This document shows positions 17,996 through 26,613 of a stretch of 64,000 bases of DNA, in pieces (within the stretch, counting starts at the first letter, position 1; each line of letters starts with the position of its first letter). Source of the DNA: Rhodoblastus sp964425315 (GTDB lineage Bacteria > Pseudomonadota > Alphaproteobacteria > Rhizobiales > Beijerinckiaceae). The stretch lies in the NCBI GenBank assembly GCA_964425315.1, contig CAYRNB010000001.1, positions 1 through 64,000 on the forward strand, written 5' to 3'. A model generated the notes under the pieces. The model saw only the letters and a program-made list of their open reading frames with translations. It had not been told where the DNA came from and made no database searches. The position numbers and the translations under genes were made by a program.

Positions 17996-18484
17996 ATGCC
18001 GGCGCCGATACCCTTCGACGATTCGATCGCTCTCGCGCTGATCGAGGACAAGGCGACGCTCGAGGGCCCGCTGCTGCCGATCCTGCACGCGCTGCAGGAC
18101 AGGTTCGGCTATGTGGACGCCAGGGCGATCCCCTTGATCGCGAGCGCGCTCAACATTACCCGCGCCGAAGTTTTCGGGACGATCACCTTCTATCACGACT
18201 TCAAGCGCCAGAAGCCGGAAGGCGCGGCGATCAAGCTTTGCCTTGCGGAAGCCTGCCAGGCGCGCGGCGCTGACAAACTGGCCCGCCATGTCGAGAAAAG
18301 CCTGGGCGTCAAGGTTGACGGCGGCGCGCGCGCCGGCGTGGCGGTCGAGACCGCCTATTGCCTCGGCAATTGCGCCCTCGGGCCCAACGCCCTGCTCGAC
18401 GGCGAAATATACGGCCGCCTCGACGAAGAGGGGCTCGACGTCCTTTGCGCGCGGGCGGCCAAGCTTGCGGGAGCGGAACAATGA
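17996..18484 (+). CDS. fdsG: NAD-dependent formate dehydrogenase gamma subunit
   Basis: This 162-residue subunit is homologous to NuoE and carries a [2Fe-2S] cluster in the diaphorase part of the soluble formate dehydrogenase. The four ligands are visible as CLAEAC (C-x4-C) and CLGNC (C-x3-C), and the N-terminal helical bundle includes LLPILHALQDRFGYVD and FYHDFKRQKP. The start at 17996 is chosen over an ATG seven codons upstream because GGGGAGA lies seven bases before it. Its stop overlaps the fdsB start by ATGA. The operon oxidises formate to carbon dioxide with NAD+, the last energy-yielding step of C1 oxidation in methylotrophs. Confidence 0.93.
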   Translation: MPAPIPFDDSIALALIEDKATLEGPLLPILHALQDRFGYVDARAIPLIASALNITRAEVFGTITFYHDFKRQKPEGAAIKLCLAEACQARGADKLARHVEKSLGVKVDGGARAGVAVETAYCLGNCALGPNALLDGEIYGRLDEEGLDVLCARAAKLAGAEQ

Positions 18485-20031
18485 TTCGCGTTTACATTCC
18501 CCGCGACGCCTCGGCCCTTTCGGTCGGCGCCGACGCGGTCGCCGCGGCTTTCGCCCGCGAAGCCCGCGCCCGGAAGCTCGAACTCGATATCGTCCGCAAC
18601 GGCTCGCACGGCATGTTCTGGCTGGAGCCCCTGGTGGAATTCGTCACGCCCCAGGGCCGCATCGGCTATGGGCCGGTCGCGCCGGACGATGTCGCCTCGC
18701 TCATCGACGCCGACGCGGCCAATGGCGGCGCGCATAAGCTGCGGCTCGGCCCGGTCGCCGAACTCGACTGGATGAAAGGCCAGCAGCGGCTCACCTTCGC
18801 TCGCTGCGGCGTCATCGACCCGATCTCGCTCGACGATTACCGAGCCCATGACGGAATGAAGGGCCTGAGCAAGGCCTTGACCATGACGCCGGCCGCGGTG
18901 GTCGAGGAGGTCGCCGCCTCCGGCCTGCGCGGGCGCGGCGGCGCCGGCTTCCCGGCCGGGATCAAATGGAAGACGGCGCAGGAGGCGGAGGCCGATCGCA
19001 AATATGTGGTCTGCAACGCCGACGAAGGCGATTCCGGCACTTTCGCCGACCGCATGATTTTCGAGGGCGATCCCTTCGTCCTGATCGAAGGCATGGCCAT
19101 CGCCGCCTACGCCATCGGCGCGAGCAAGGGCTTCATCTATCTGCGTTCGGAATATCCCCACGCCGCCAAAACCATGAGCCATGCGCTGAACGGCGCGCGG
19201 CGGGAGGGGATTCTCGGCCCCGACGCTTTTGGGCCGGGCAAGGGCTTCGATCTCGAACTGCGGATCGGCGCCGGCGCCTATATCTGCGGCGAGGAAACCT
19301 CGCTGCTCGACAGCCTCGAAGGCAAGCGCGCGCTGGTCCGCGCCAAGCCGCCCATTCCCGCCATATCCGGCCTGTTCGGCAAGCCGACGCTCATTCATAA
19401 CGTGCTATCGCTTTCCGCCATTCCGTTCATCCTGGACAAGGGCGGCAAAGCTTACGCCGATTACGGCATGGGACGCTCGCGCGGCACACAGCCGGTCCAA
19501 CTCGCCGGCAACGTTTTACGCGGCGGCCTGATCGAACTCGCCTTCGGCGTATCCTTGCGCGAGATCGTGGAAGGCTTCGGCGGCGGGACGGCCAGCGGAA
19601 GGTCCCTGCGCGCCGTCCAGATCGGCGGCCCGCTCGGCGCCTATCTCACCGAAAAAGAACTCGACCTGCAGCTCGACTACGAAACGCTCGCCGCCAACAA
19701 GGCCATGCTTGGCCATGGCGGCATCGTGGTTTTCGACGACACCGTCGATCTGGCGCAGATGGCGCGTTTCGCCTTCCATTTCTGCGCCAAGGAAAGCTGC
19801 GGCAAATGCACGCCCTGCCGCATCGGCGCCTCGCGCGGCGAGGAACTGATGGACAAGATTATCGCCGGCCGGGACGTCGAAAAGAATATCGCGGCCGTCC
19901 GCGATCTTTGCGACGTCATGACGGACGGCTCCCTTTGCGCCATGGGCGGCCTGACGCCCATGCCGGTTCTGTCGGCCCTCGACCGTTTCCCCGAGGATTT
20001 CGATCACGGAAAGACGGTCGCCGCCGAATAG
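18481..20031 (+). CDS. fdsB: NAD-dependent formate dehydrogenase beta subunit
   Basis: This 516-residue NuoF-like subunit binds FMN, NAD+ and a [4Fe-4S] cluster. The N-terminal 110 residues form a thioredoxin-like domain as in other FdsB proteins. The FMN/NADH glycine-rich site appears as GRGGAGFPAGIKWK near residue 150, followed by YVVCNADEGDSGTF and ICGEETSLL. The cluster ligands lie in ESCGKCTPCRIG near residue 440 plus a later Cys (DGSLCAMGG). It starts within the fdsG stop (ATGA) and is followed after nine bases by fdsA. Confidence 0.95.
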   Translation: MIRVYIPRDASALSVGADAVAAAFAREARARKLELDIVRNGSHGMFWLEPLVEFVTPQGRIGYGPVAPDDVASLIDADAANGGAHKLRLGPVAELDWMKGQQRLTFARCGVIDPISLDDYRAHDGMKGLSKALTMTPAAVVEEVAASGLRGRGGAGFPAGIKWKTAQEAEADRKYVVCNADEGDSGTFADRMIFEGDPFVLIEGMAIAAYAIGASKGFIYLRSEYPHAAKTMSHALNGARREGILGPDAFGPGKGFDLELRIGAGAYICGEETSLLDSLEGKRALVRAKPPIPAISGLFGKPTLIHNVLSLSAIPFILDKGGKAYADYGMGRSRGTQPVQLAGNVLRGGLIELAFGVSLREIVEGFGGGTASGRSLRAVQIGGPLGAYLTEKELDLQLDYETLAANKAMLGHGGIVVFDDTVDLAQMARFAFHFCAKESCGKCTPCRIGASRGEELMDKIIAGRDVEKNIAAVRDLCDVMTDGSLCAMGGLTPMPVLSALDRFPEDFDHGKTVAAE

Positions 20032-20040
20032 GAGTATACG

Positions 20041-22884
20041 ATGAGCCTTACCAAGGAAGTCGACTACGGCACGCCGATCCGCGTCGCCGAAAAGACGGTC
20101 ACCCTCACCATCGACGGCGAGAAGGTCACAGTCCCGCAAGGAACCTCCGTCATGGCCGCGGCCATGACCGGGGGCGTCAAAATCCCAAAGCTCTGCGCCA
20201 CCGACAGTCTCGAATCCTTCGGATCCTGCCGGCTCTGCCTGGTGGAAATCGAGGGGCGTCGCGGCACGCCCGCCTCCTGCACCACGCCAGCGGAAGAAGG
20301 CATGATGGTGCGCACCCAGAGCGAGCGCCTGGAGAAACTGCGCCGCGGCGTGCTGGAGCTTTATATTTCCGACCACCCGCTCGACTGCGAGACCTGCGCC
20401 TCCAACGGCGACTGCGAATTGCAGGACGAGGCCGCACGCGCGGGCCTGACCGACACGCGCTACGGCTATGACGGCGATAATCATTTCGCCGACCAAAATG
20501 ACGAATCGAACCCCTATTTCCTTTACGATCCGACCAAATGCATCGTTTGCAGCCGCTGTGTGCGCGCCTGCGAGGAGGTCCAGGGAACCTTCGCCCTCAC
20601 CATCGAGGGCCGCGGCTTCGAATCGCGCATCAAGGCCGGCTCGACCGATTTCCTCGAGTCGGAATGCGTGTCCTGCGGCGCCTGCGTGCAGGCCTGCCCC
20701 ACCGCCGCCCTGGTCGAAAAGAACGTCGTGGCGGAGGGCCAGCCGGACCATGCGGTCGTCACCACCTGCGCCTATTGCGGCGTCGGCTGCTCGTTCAAGG
20801 CGGAAATGCGCGACGGCAAGGTCATCCGCATGACGCCCTATAAATACGGCAAAGCCAACGAGGGCCATTCCTGCGTCAAGGGCCGGTTCGCCTATGGCTA
20901 CGCCACCCACAAGGACCGCAAGCTGAAGCCCATGGTGCGGGAGAAGATCACCGATCCCTGGCGCGAAGTCTCCTGGGATGAGGCGATCAAGGCCGCCGCC
21001 GACGGATTCAAGCGGGCGCAGGCGAAATACGGCCGCGAATCGATCGGCGTCATCACCTCCTCGCGCTGCACCAACGAGGAAGTGTTCCTGCTGACGAAGC
21101 TGGCGCGCGCCGCCTTCCACAACAACAACGTGGACACCTGCGCGCGCGTCTGCCACTCGCCGACCGGCTATGGGCTGAAATCGACGCTGGGCACCTCGGC
21201 CGGAACCAACGATTTCAAATCGGTCGAGGACGCCGACGTGATCCTGGTCATCGGCGCCAACCCGACCGACGGCCATCCGGTCTTCGCCTCGCGCCTGAAG
21301 AAGCGCCTCCGCCAGGGCGCCAGGCTGATCGTCGCCGATCCGCGCGCCATTGATCTCGTGCGCACGCCGCATGTGCAGGCGGAATATCACCTGAAGCTGA
21401 AGCCGGGGACCAATGTGGCGCTGCTCAATGCGCTCGCCCATGTCATCGTCACCGAGGGCCTGGCGGACGAGGATTATATCCGCGCCCGTTGCGACCTCGA
21501 CGAATATGAATCCTGGGCGAGCTTCGTCGCCCGGGAGGATCATTCGCCCGAAGCAAGCGAAAAATACACCGGCGTCCCGGCCGCGGACGTGCGGGCGGCG
21601 GCCCGGCTCTATGCCGGCGTGAAAAACGCCGCCATCTATTACGGCCTCGGCATCACCGAGCACAGCCAGGGCTCGACCGCGGTCATGGGCCTCGCCAATC
21701 TCGCCATGGCGACCGGCAATATCGGCCATACCGGCGCCGGCGTGAATCCCCTGCGCGGCCAGAACAATGTCCAGGGCTCCTGCGACATGGGCTCGTTCCC
21801 GCATGAATACGCCGGCTATCGTCATGTCTCGGATAACGGCGTGCGCGAGAGCTTCGAGGCTGTGTGGAACGTCAAGCTCGACGAGGAGCCGGGCCTGCGC
21901 ATTCCCAACATGCTGGACGAGGCCGTCGCCGGCCATTTCAAGGGCCTGTTCGTGCAGGGCGAGGACATCGCCCAGTCCGATCCGAACACCCAGCACGTGA
22001 CGGCGGGCCTTGCCGCCATGGAATGCGTCGTCGTCCAGGACCTGTTCCTGAACGAAACTGCGAAATACGCCCATGTCTTCCTGCCGGGCGCCTCGTTCCT
22101 CGAAAAGGACGGGACCTTCACCAACGCCGAGCGGCGCATCAATCGCGTCCGCAAGGTGATGGAGCCGCTCTGCGGCAAGGAGGAGTGGCAGGTCGCCTGC
22201 GAACTGGCGACCGCAATGGGCTATGAGATGAAATATTCCCATCCCAGCGAAATCATGGACGAGATCGCGGCGCTGACCCCGACCTTCCGCGGCGTGAGCT
22301 ATGAAAAAATCGACCGGTTGGGCTCGGTGCAATGGCCATGCAACGACGCGGCGCCGGACGGAACGCCGACCATGCATGTCGGCCGCTTCGTCATCGGCAA
22401 GGGCCGGTTCATGCTGACCGAATTCGTGCCGACGCGGGAGCGCGTCGGGCCGCGCTATCCGCTCATTCTCACCACCGGGCGGATTCTCACGCAATATAAT
22501 GTCGGCGCGCAGACCCGGCGCACCGAAAACAACGTCTGGCATCGCGAGGACGTGCTGGAGATCCACCCGTTCGACGCGGAACAGCGCGGCATTGTCGACG
22601 GCGACCTGGTGTCGCTGACGAGCCGCACCGGGAACGTATCGCTACGCGCCCAGATTTCGGAGCGCATGCAGCCGGGCGTGGTCTATACGACCTTCCACCA
22701 CCCCGGCTCCGGCGCCAATGTCGTGACCACCGAAAACACCGACTGGGCGACAGGTTGCCCGGAATATAAGGTGACGGCGGTCGAGGTGCGCCGCTCCAAC
22801 GCCCTGTCCGAATGGCAGGAGCGCAACGCGGAAGAGGACGTGTCCCTTCGCAAGATCATGGCCTCGACCAATGCCGCCGAATGA
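20041..22884 (+). CDS. fdsA: NAD-dependent formate dehydrogenase alpha (molybdenum) subunit
   Basis: This 947-residue catalytic subunit binds bis-MGD molybdenum and five iron-sulfur clusters. The N-terminal NuoG-like part has a [2Fe-2S] site (FGSCRLC), a CxxC-rich DCETCASNGDCELQ region, and two ferredoxin-type [4Fe-4S] motifs (CIVCSRCVRAC and CVSCGACVQACP). A further cluster precedes the catalytic domain (CAYCGVGCSF). The Mo ligand is the Cys in ARVCHSPTGYG, so this is a cysteine, not selenocysteine, enzyme. The neighbouring His is also conserved. Length and cluster set match FdsA of Rhodobacter and Methylosinus type enzymes. It ends 14 bases inside fdhD. Confidence 0.97.
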   Translation: MSLTKEVDYGTPIRVAEKTVTLTIDGEKVTVPQGTSVMAAAMTGGVKIPKLCATDSLESFGSCRLCLVEIEGRRGTPASCTTPAEEGMMVRTQSERLEKLRRGVLELYISDHPLDCETCASNGDCELQDEAARAGLTDTRYGYDGDNHFADQNDESNPYFLYDPTKCIVCSRCVRACEEVQGTFALTIEGRGFESRIKAGSTDFLESECVSCGACVQACPTAALVEKNVVAEGQPDHAVVTTCAYCGVGCSFKAEMRDGKVIRMTPYKYGKANEGHSCVKGRFAYGYATHKDRKLKPMVREKITDPWREVSWDEAIKAAADGFKRAQAKYGRESIGVITSSRCTNEEVFLLTKLARAAFHNNNVDTCARVCHSPTGYGLKSTLGTSAGTNDFKSVEDADVILVIGANPTDGHPVFASRLKKRLRQGARLIVADPRAIDLVRTPHVQAEYHLKLKPGTNVALLNALAHVIVTEGLADEDYIRARCDLDEYESWASFVAREDHSPEASEKYTGVPAADVRAAARLYAGVKNAAIYYGLGITEHSQGSTAVMGLANLAMATGNIGHTGAGVNPLRGQNNVQGSCDMGSFPHEYAGYRHVSDNGVRESFEAVWNVKLDEEPGLRIPNMLDEAVAGHFKGLFVQGEDIAQSDPNTQHVTAGLAAMECVVVQDLFLNETAKYAHVFLPGASFLEKDGTFTNAERRINRVRKVMEPLCGKEEWQVACELATAMGYEMKYSHPSEIMDEIAALTPTFRGVSYEKIDRLGSVQWPCNDAAPDGTPTMHVGRFVIGKGRFMLTEFVPTRERVGPRYPLILTTGRILTQYNVGAQTRRTENNVWHREDVLEIHPFDAEQRGIVDGDLVSLTSRTGNVSLRAQISERMQPGVVYTTFHHPGSGANVVTTENTDWATGCPEYKVTAVEVRRSNALSEWQERNAEEDVSLRKIMASTNAAE

Positions 22885-23710
22885 GCCAACGCCCGCCTCG
22901 CTTCTCATGCGGGCCGAAAAAATCGAGTCGGCGGGCGGCCCCCGCTCGCCGGCGTGGCGCTCGATCGCCGCCGAAATCCCTGTGAGCTTCGTCTATGGCG
23001 ACCTCTCTTATGCGGTGATGATGGCCTCGCCGGGCGATGCGGTGGATTTCGCCTATGGCTTCAGCCTCACCGAGGGAATCGTCCGCGCGCCCGAGGAAAT
23101 CCGCAGCGTACGGATTTTTAAACAGGAAAAGGGGGTCGCGCTCGATATCGAGCTTGCGCCGGGCCGGTTGCGCGAACATCTGTCGCGCCGCCGCGCGTTG
23201 ACGGGGCGCACCTCCTGCGGCCTGTGCGGCGTCGAGACGGTGGAGCAGATGCCCATCGCCGCGCCCCTGCCCGCCAATGCGGCGATCGCGCCGAAGGCGA
23301 TTTTCGCCGCGCTCGCCAATATCGAAAAGAACCAGAAACTCAACGCCCTCACCCGCGCCGTCCACGGGGCGGCCTTTTGCGCGCGCGACGGATCGATCCT
23401 TTGCCTTCGCGAGGACGTCGGCCGCCACAACGCGCTCGACAAAATGATCGGCGCGGCATGCCGCGAAAAAATCCAGCCTCGCGACGGCTTCGTTGTCGTC
23501 ACCAGCCGCGCCTCGTTCGAAATGGTGGAGAAGACGGCGATTTTCGGCGCCACGACGCTTGTGGCCATTTCGGCGCCCACCTCGCTCGCCATCGAGCGGG
23601 CGGAAAAGCTCGGCGTGACTCTCGCGGCCATCGCCCGGCCCGACAGCGTCACGGTTTTCGCCGGCGCGCTCGCGGGAAAGCGCGCCGAATGGGAGGCGGC
23701 AGCGTCATGA
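22871..23710 (+). CDS. fdhD: Formate dehydrogenase accessory sulfurtransferase FdhD (FdsC)
   Basis: FdhD/FdsC delivers sulfur to the molybdenum cofactor, which is essential for formate dehydrogenase activity. The 279-residue protein has the GRTSCGLCGVE motif with the CxxC pair that handles sulfur, the VGRHNALDKMIG block and the C-terminal RPDSVTVFAG. Its start overlaps the end of fdsA by 14 bases, and its stop overlaps fdsD by ATGA, so it is part of the same translationally coupled operon. A second start at 22907 is possible but would lose conserved N-terminal sequence only marginally. Confidence 0.93.
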   Translation: MPPNEPTPASLLMRAEKIESAGGPRSPAWRSIAAEIPVSFVYGDLSYAVMMASPGDAVDFAYGFSLTEGIVRAPEEIRSVRIFKQEKGVALDIELAPGRLREHLSRRRALTGRTSCGLCGVETVEQMPIAAPLPANAAIAPKAIFAALANIEKNQKLNALTRAVHGAAFCARDGSILCLREDVGRHNALDKMIGAACREKIQPRDGFVVVTSRASFEMVEKTAIFGATTLVAISAPTSLAIERAEKLGVTLAAIARPDSVTVFAGALAGKRAEWEAAAS

Positions 23711-23961
23711 ATATCGAAAAGAACATAGGTCACGGCGATCATGGCGCCGGCGGACTGATCCGCAAGGCGGAGGAAATCGCCGATTATTTCAAGGCCTATC
23801 CGGAGGAAAGAGCGGTCCCCGCCATCGCCGACCACATCAACCACTTCTGGACGCCGAAAATGCGGGAGGAATTTCTCGCCGCGGCCGCCGAACCGGGGCG
23901 GGTTCTGCCGCCGCTGGTCGCGGCGGCGCGCGATAAGATCAAACGAAGAAGCGTCGAATAA
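23707..23961 (+). CDS. fdsD: Formate dehydrogenase delta subunit
   Basis: This 84-residue protein matches the small FdsD subunit found at the end of fds operons. It contains LIRKAEEIADYFKAYPEE and AIADHINHFWTPKMREEF, the latter typical of the family. FdsD is needed for activity and stability of the formate dehydrogenase heterotetramer in other alphaproteobacteria. It starts inside the fdhD stop (ATGA). The spacing of only 28 bases to the transporter gene suggests the latter belongs to the operon. Confidence 0.92.
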   Translation: MNIEKNIGHGDHGAGGLIRKAEEIADYFKAYPEERAVPAIADHINHFWTPKMREEFLAAAAEPGRVLPPLVAAARDKIKRRSVE

Positions 23962-23989
23962 CGACTAAATAAAACCAGGGGGGTAAAAT

Positions 23990-25633
23990 ATGACGACTGT
24001 GACGGGGGGCGGCGCTCTGCGCTCGCCCGGCTTGTTCGATCGCGCCACGACGGTGGCCAAGCCAAGTTTCAACCGATGGCTGGTTCCGCCAGCAGCTCTG
24101 GCGATACATCTATGTATTGGCATGGCTTACGGCTTTTCAGTCTTCTGGCTGCCGATGAGCCGGCTTCTGCCCGCGACCGACGCGGCCGCATGCAAGCACA
24201 TCGGCTTCCTTGGGATGCTGTTCACCCGGTCCTGCAATTGGACCGTCCCGATGGTCACGCCGACTTTTGAAATTTTCATCGCTGTGCTTGGCATTTCGGC
24301 GTTTATCTTCGGCGGATGGCTGGAGCACGCCGGCCCGCGCAAGGCCGGCTTTATCGCGGCTTTGTGCTGGGGCGGCGGCCTGATCCTCGGCGGCGTCGGC
24401 GTGCTTGTCCACCAGCTCTGGCTTCTTTGGCTCGGCTGCGGCGTGATCGGCGGCGTCGGCCAGGGCCTCGGCTATATCAGCCCCGTCTCCACCCTGATCA
24501 AATGGTTTCCCGACCGGCGCGGCATGGCGACCGGCATGGCGATCATGGGCTATGGCGGCGGCGCCTTGATCGGCGCGCCGATCGCGGTGGCGTTGATGAA
24601 ACATTTCGCTCCCGCCGGCGCTACCCAAAGCGTGGCTTTCGCCCTGATGATCCTGGGCGGGCTCTATGTCCTGGCGATGGCGGCCGGCGCATTCGGCTTC
24701 CGCGTCCCGCCGACCGGCTGGAAACCGGAAGGCTGGACGCCGCCCGCGCCGCAGGCGAAGTCGATGATCACCCACAAGGACGTGCATCTCGACGTCGCCT
24801 GGAAGACGCCGCAATTCTGGCTGGTCTGGGCGGTCCTGTGCCTCAACGTCACGGCCGGCATCGGCGTCATTTCCATGGCGAGCCCGATGTTGCAGGAGGT
24901 TTTCGGCGCCAAGCTCATCGGCGTGGACAGCCTCGCCGCCATCACCCCGGCGCAAAAAGCGGCCATCGTCGCCGCGGCGGGGGGGCTCGTCGGCCTGATC
25001 AGCCTGTTCAACAGCCTCGGCCGCTTCATCTGGGCGTCGATTTCCGATCACATCGGCCGAAAGGCCACCTATACGGCGTTCTTCGTGCTCGGCATCGCCC
25101 TTTACATGCTGCTGCCGGTCCTCGGCCATCATGGCCAGGCCGGACTATTCGTCGCCTCGATCTGCGTGATCCTCACCATGTATGGCGGCGGCTTTTCCAC
25201 CGTGCCGGCCTATCTCGCCGATCTCTTCGGCACCCAGATGGTCGGGGCGATCCATGGGCGGCTGCTTACCGCGTGGTCCGTCGCCGGCGTCGTCGGGCCG
25301 TCGTTGATCGCCGGTCTGCGGCAGTCGCAGATCAACGCAGGCGTGGCGCATAATCTCGTCTATGACGGCACTTTGCACATTCTCGCCGGCATGTTGTTCG
25401 TCGGCCTGATCTGCAATCTGCTGATCTTCCCGGTCGCCGACAAACACCATATGACCGACGAGGAATTGCAGCGCGAACGCTCGCTGCAGCACGAGGACTT
25501 CATCAAGGGCGATCCGGCGCATGCGGCGCGGGGACCTTTCGGCGTCGCGGGCTTCCTGTCCTGGGCCGCTGTGGGGATTCCCTTCCTGATCGGCGTCTAT
25601 TTCGCCCTGTTGAAGGCTTCGGCCCTGTTCTAA
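23990..25633 (+). CDS. OFA-family (oxalate/formate antiporter-like) MFS transporter
   Basis: This 547-residue, 12-segment major facilitator protein has the OFA marks GFSVFWLPM near TM1, GLGYISPVSTLIKWFPDRRG between TM4 and TM5, and the repeated small-residue helix GYGGGALIGAPIAVAL. GLVGLISLFNSLGRFIWAS begins the second half. OFA proteins exchange oxalate, formate or other monocarboxylates. Its location 28 bases after fdsD, before a strong terminator, makes formate or a related acid the likely substrate. A central cytoplasmic loop and C-terminal extension (PVADKHHMTDEELQRE) make it longer than the oxalate transporter OxlT. Confidence 0.88.
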   Translation: MTTVTGGGALRSPGLFDRATTVAKPSFNRWLVPPAALAIHLCIGMAYGFSVFWLPMSRLLPATDAAACKHIGFLGMLFTRSCNWTVPMVTPTFEIFIAVLGISAFIFGGWLEHAGPRKAGFIAALCWGGGLILGGVGVLVHQLWLLWLGCGVIGGVGQGLGYISPVSTLIKWFPDRRGMATGMAIMGYGGGALIGAPIAVALMKHFAPAGATQSVAFALMILGGLYVLAMAAGAFGFRVPPTGWKPEGWTPPAPQAKSMITHKDVHLDVAWKTPQFWLVWAVLCLNVTAGIGVISMASPMLQEVFGAKLIGVDSLAAITPAQKAAIVAAAGGLVGLISLFNSLGRFIWASISDHIGRKATYTAFFVLGIALYMLLPVLGHHGQAGLFVASICVILTMYGGGFSTVPAYLADLFGTQMVGAIHGRLLTAWSVAGVVGPSLIAGLRQSQINAGVAHNLVYDGTLHILAGMLFVGLICNLLIFPVADKHHMTDEELQRERSLQHEDFIKGDPAHAARGPFGVAGFLSWAAVGIPFLIGVYFALLKASALF

Positions 25634-25646
25634 AGGGAGACGCGCC

Positions 25647-25686
25647 GCCGGCCCGGAAAGGCCATACCTTTCGGGCCGGCATTTTG
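25647..25686 (+). terminator. Terminator of the formate dehydrogenase operon
   Basis: Arms at 25647-25661 and 25667-25680 form a long GC-rich hairpin (GCCGGCCCG paired with CGGGCCGGC, continued by AAAGG/CCTTT with one bulged G), followed by ATTTTG. It sits 14 bases after the transporter stop codon. Confidence 0.8.
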
Positions 25687-25707
25687 CACCGCAAAAGCGA
25701 CGCGCAG

Positions 25708-25724
25708 TTTAGAATCTATCCAAG
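25708..25724. promoter_or_regulatory. Candidate Irr-binding ICE box upstream of bfd-bfr
   Basis: TTTAGAATCTATCCAAG resembles the iron control element TTTAGAA-TN2-TTCTAAA bound by Irr in Rhizobiales: the left half is exact and the right half has three changes. It lies about 97 bases upstream of bfd. Irr is known to repress bacterioferritin genes under iron limitation, which fits the position. Confidence 0.5.
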
Positions 25725-25820
25725 AAAAGCCAAAAAGCTTTTCTATTCGTCTTTCCGCGGCTTTATTGGGTTTGCGCGCGCGAGTTGGGCAGCGACGCGT
25801 TTCCTATCGGCGGAGTGGCG

Positions 25821-26057
25821 ATGATCATTTGCTCCTGCAATGTCATAACGGATCGCGACGTGCGGCGAAGCGCCAAGCCTTGCGGGGCCTCGGCCGACCG
25901 GGCGCGCGACGTGTTCCGCAGCCGGGGGTGCCTGCCCAAATGCGGACGCTGCGTGCGCAACATCCAGGCGTTCATCGACAGGGAAATGCCGCCGGAAACC
26001 GACCCGGTTCGCAGCTGGCTGAGCAGCCCGCCGCCCGAACTCGCCGCCGCCGAATGA
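25821..26057 (+). CDS. bfd: Bacterioferritin-associated ferredoxin
   Basis: This 78-residue [2Fe-2S] protein reduces the bacterioferritin core to release iron. The N-terminal MIICSCN gives the first C-x-C pair and CGRC near residue 40 the C-x2-C pair, the ligand pattern of Bfd/BFD-like domains. An additional Cys lies just before the second pair. The start at 25821 is chosen because the family begins MIxCxCN; GGAG at 25812-25815 precedes it. The C-terminal 25 residues are Pro/Ala-rich and variable. It is followed after 76 bases by bfr in the same direction. Confidence 0.92.
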   Translation: MIICSCNVITDRDVRRSAKPCGASADRARDVFRSRGCLPKCGRCVRNIQAFIDREMPPETDPVRSWLSSPPPELAAAE

Positions 26058-26133
26058 TTTTCCAGGCGGAAGCGGAACAATTTCGCGCCGCCGCCGTTCC
26101 ATTCCCTGCCTTTAGTCATATTGGAGACGCTTT

Positions 26134-26610
26134 ATGCGCGGCGACGACAAAGTCATTGAATATCTCAACAAGGGCCTGCGCAGCGAACTGACCGCCATCA
26201 ACCAATATTGGCTGCATTACCGCATTCTCGACAATTGGGGCTACAAGGAACTCGCCAAGAAATGGCGCGAGGAATCGATCGAGGAAATGACCCACGCGGA
26301 CAAGTTCACCGCGCGCATCCTGTTTCTCGAAGGTTTTCCCAATATGCAGGAGCTGAACGCTCTCACCATCGGCGAGACCGTGCAGGAAATCATCCAGGTC
26401 GACCTCGCCTCGGAAATGGCCGCCCGCGCGCTTTATCTCGAAGCGGCCGCCTATTGCCTGTCGATCAACGATCGCGTATCGCAGAACCTGTTCGAGGAAC
26501 TAGCGCATGACGAGGAAGAGCATATCGACTTCCTCGAGACCCAGCTTGAACTGATCAAGCAGGTCGGCCTGCCGCTTTACGCGCAAAAGCACATCGGCGG
26601 CCTTTCCTGA
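26134..26610 (+). CDS. bfr: Bacterioferritin
   Basis: This 158-residue heme-containing ferritin stores iron as a 24-mer. The ferroxidase centre residues are visible: Glu in LRSELTAINQY, Glu and His in IEEMTHADKF, and Glu/His late in EELAHDEEEH. The Met in EEMTHAD corresponds to the heme-ligating Met52. With bfd upstream it forms a compact iron storage and release unit. It ends three bases before the convergent yceI gene, with no obvious terminator between. Confidence 0.97.
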   Translation: MRGDDKVIEYLNKGLRSELTAINQYWLHYRILDNWGYKELAKKWREESIEEMTHADKFTARILFLEGFPNMQELNALTIGETVQEIIQVDLASEMAARALYLEAAAYCLSINDRVSQNLFEELAHDEEEHIDFLETQLELIKQVGLPLYAQKHIGGLS

Positions 26611-26613
26611 CGC

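Noticed and set aside
25821..26610. bfd-bfr as part of the formate dehydrogenase operon
   Set aside because: A strong terminator at 25647-25686 and a separate candidate Irr site intervene.
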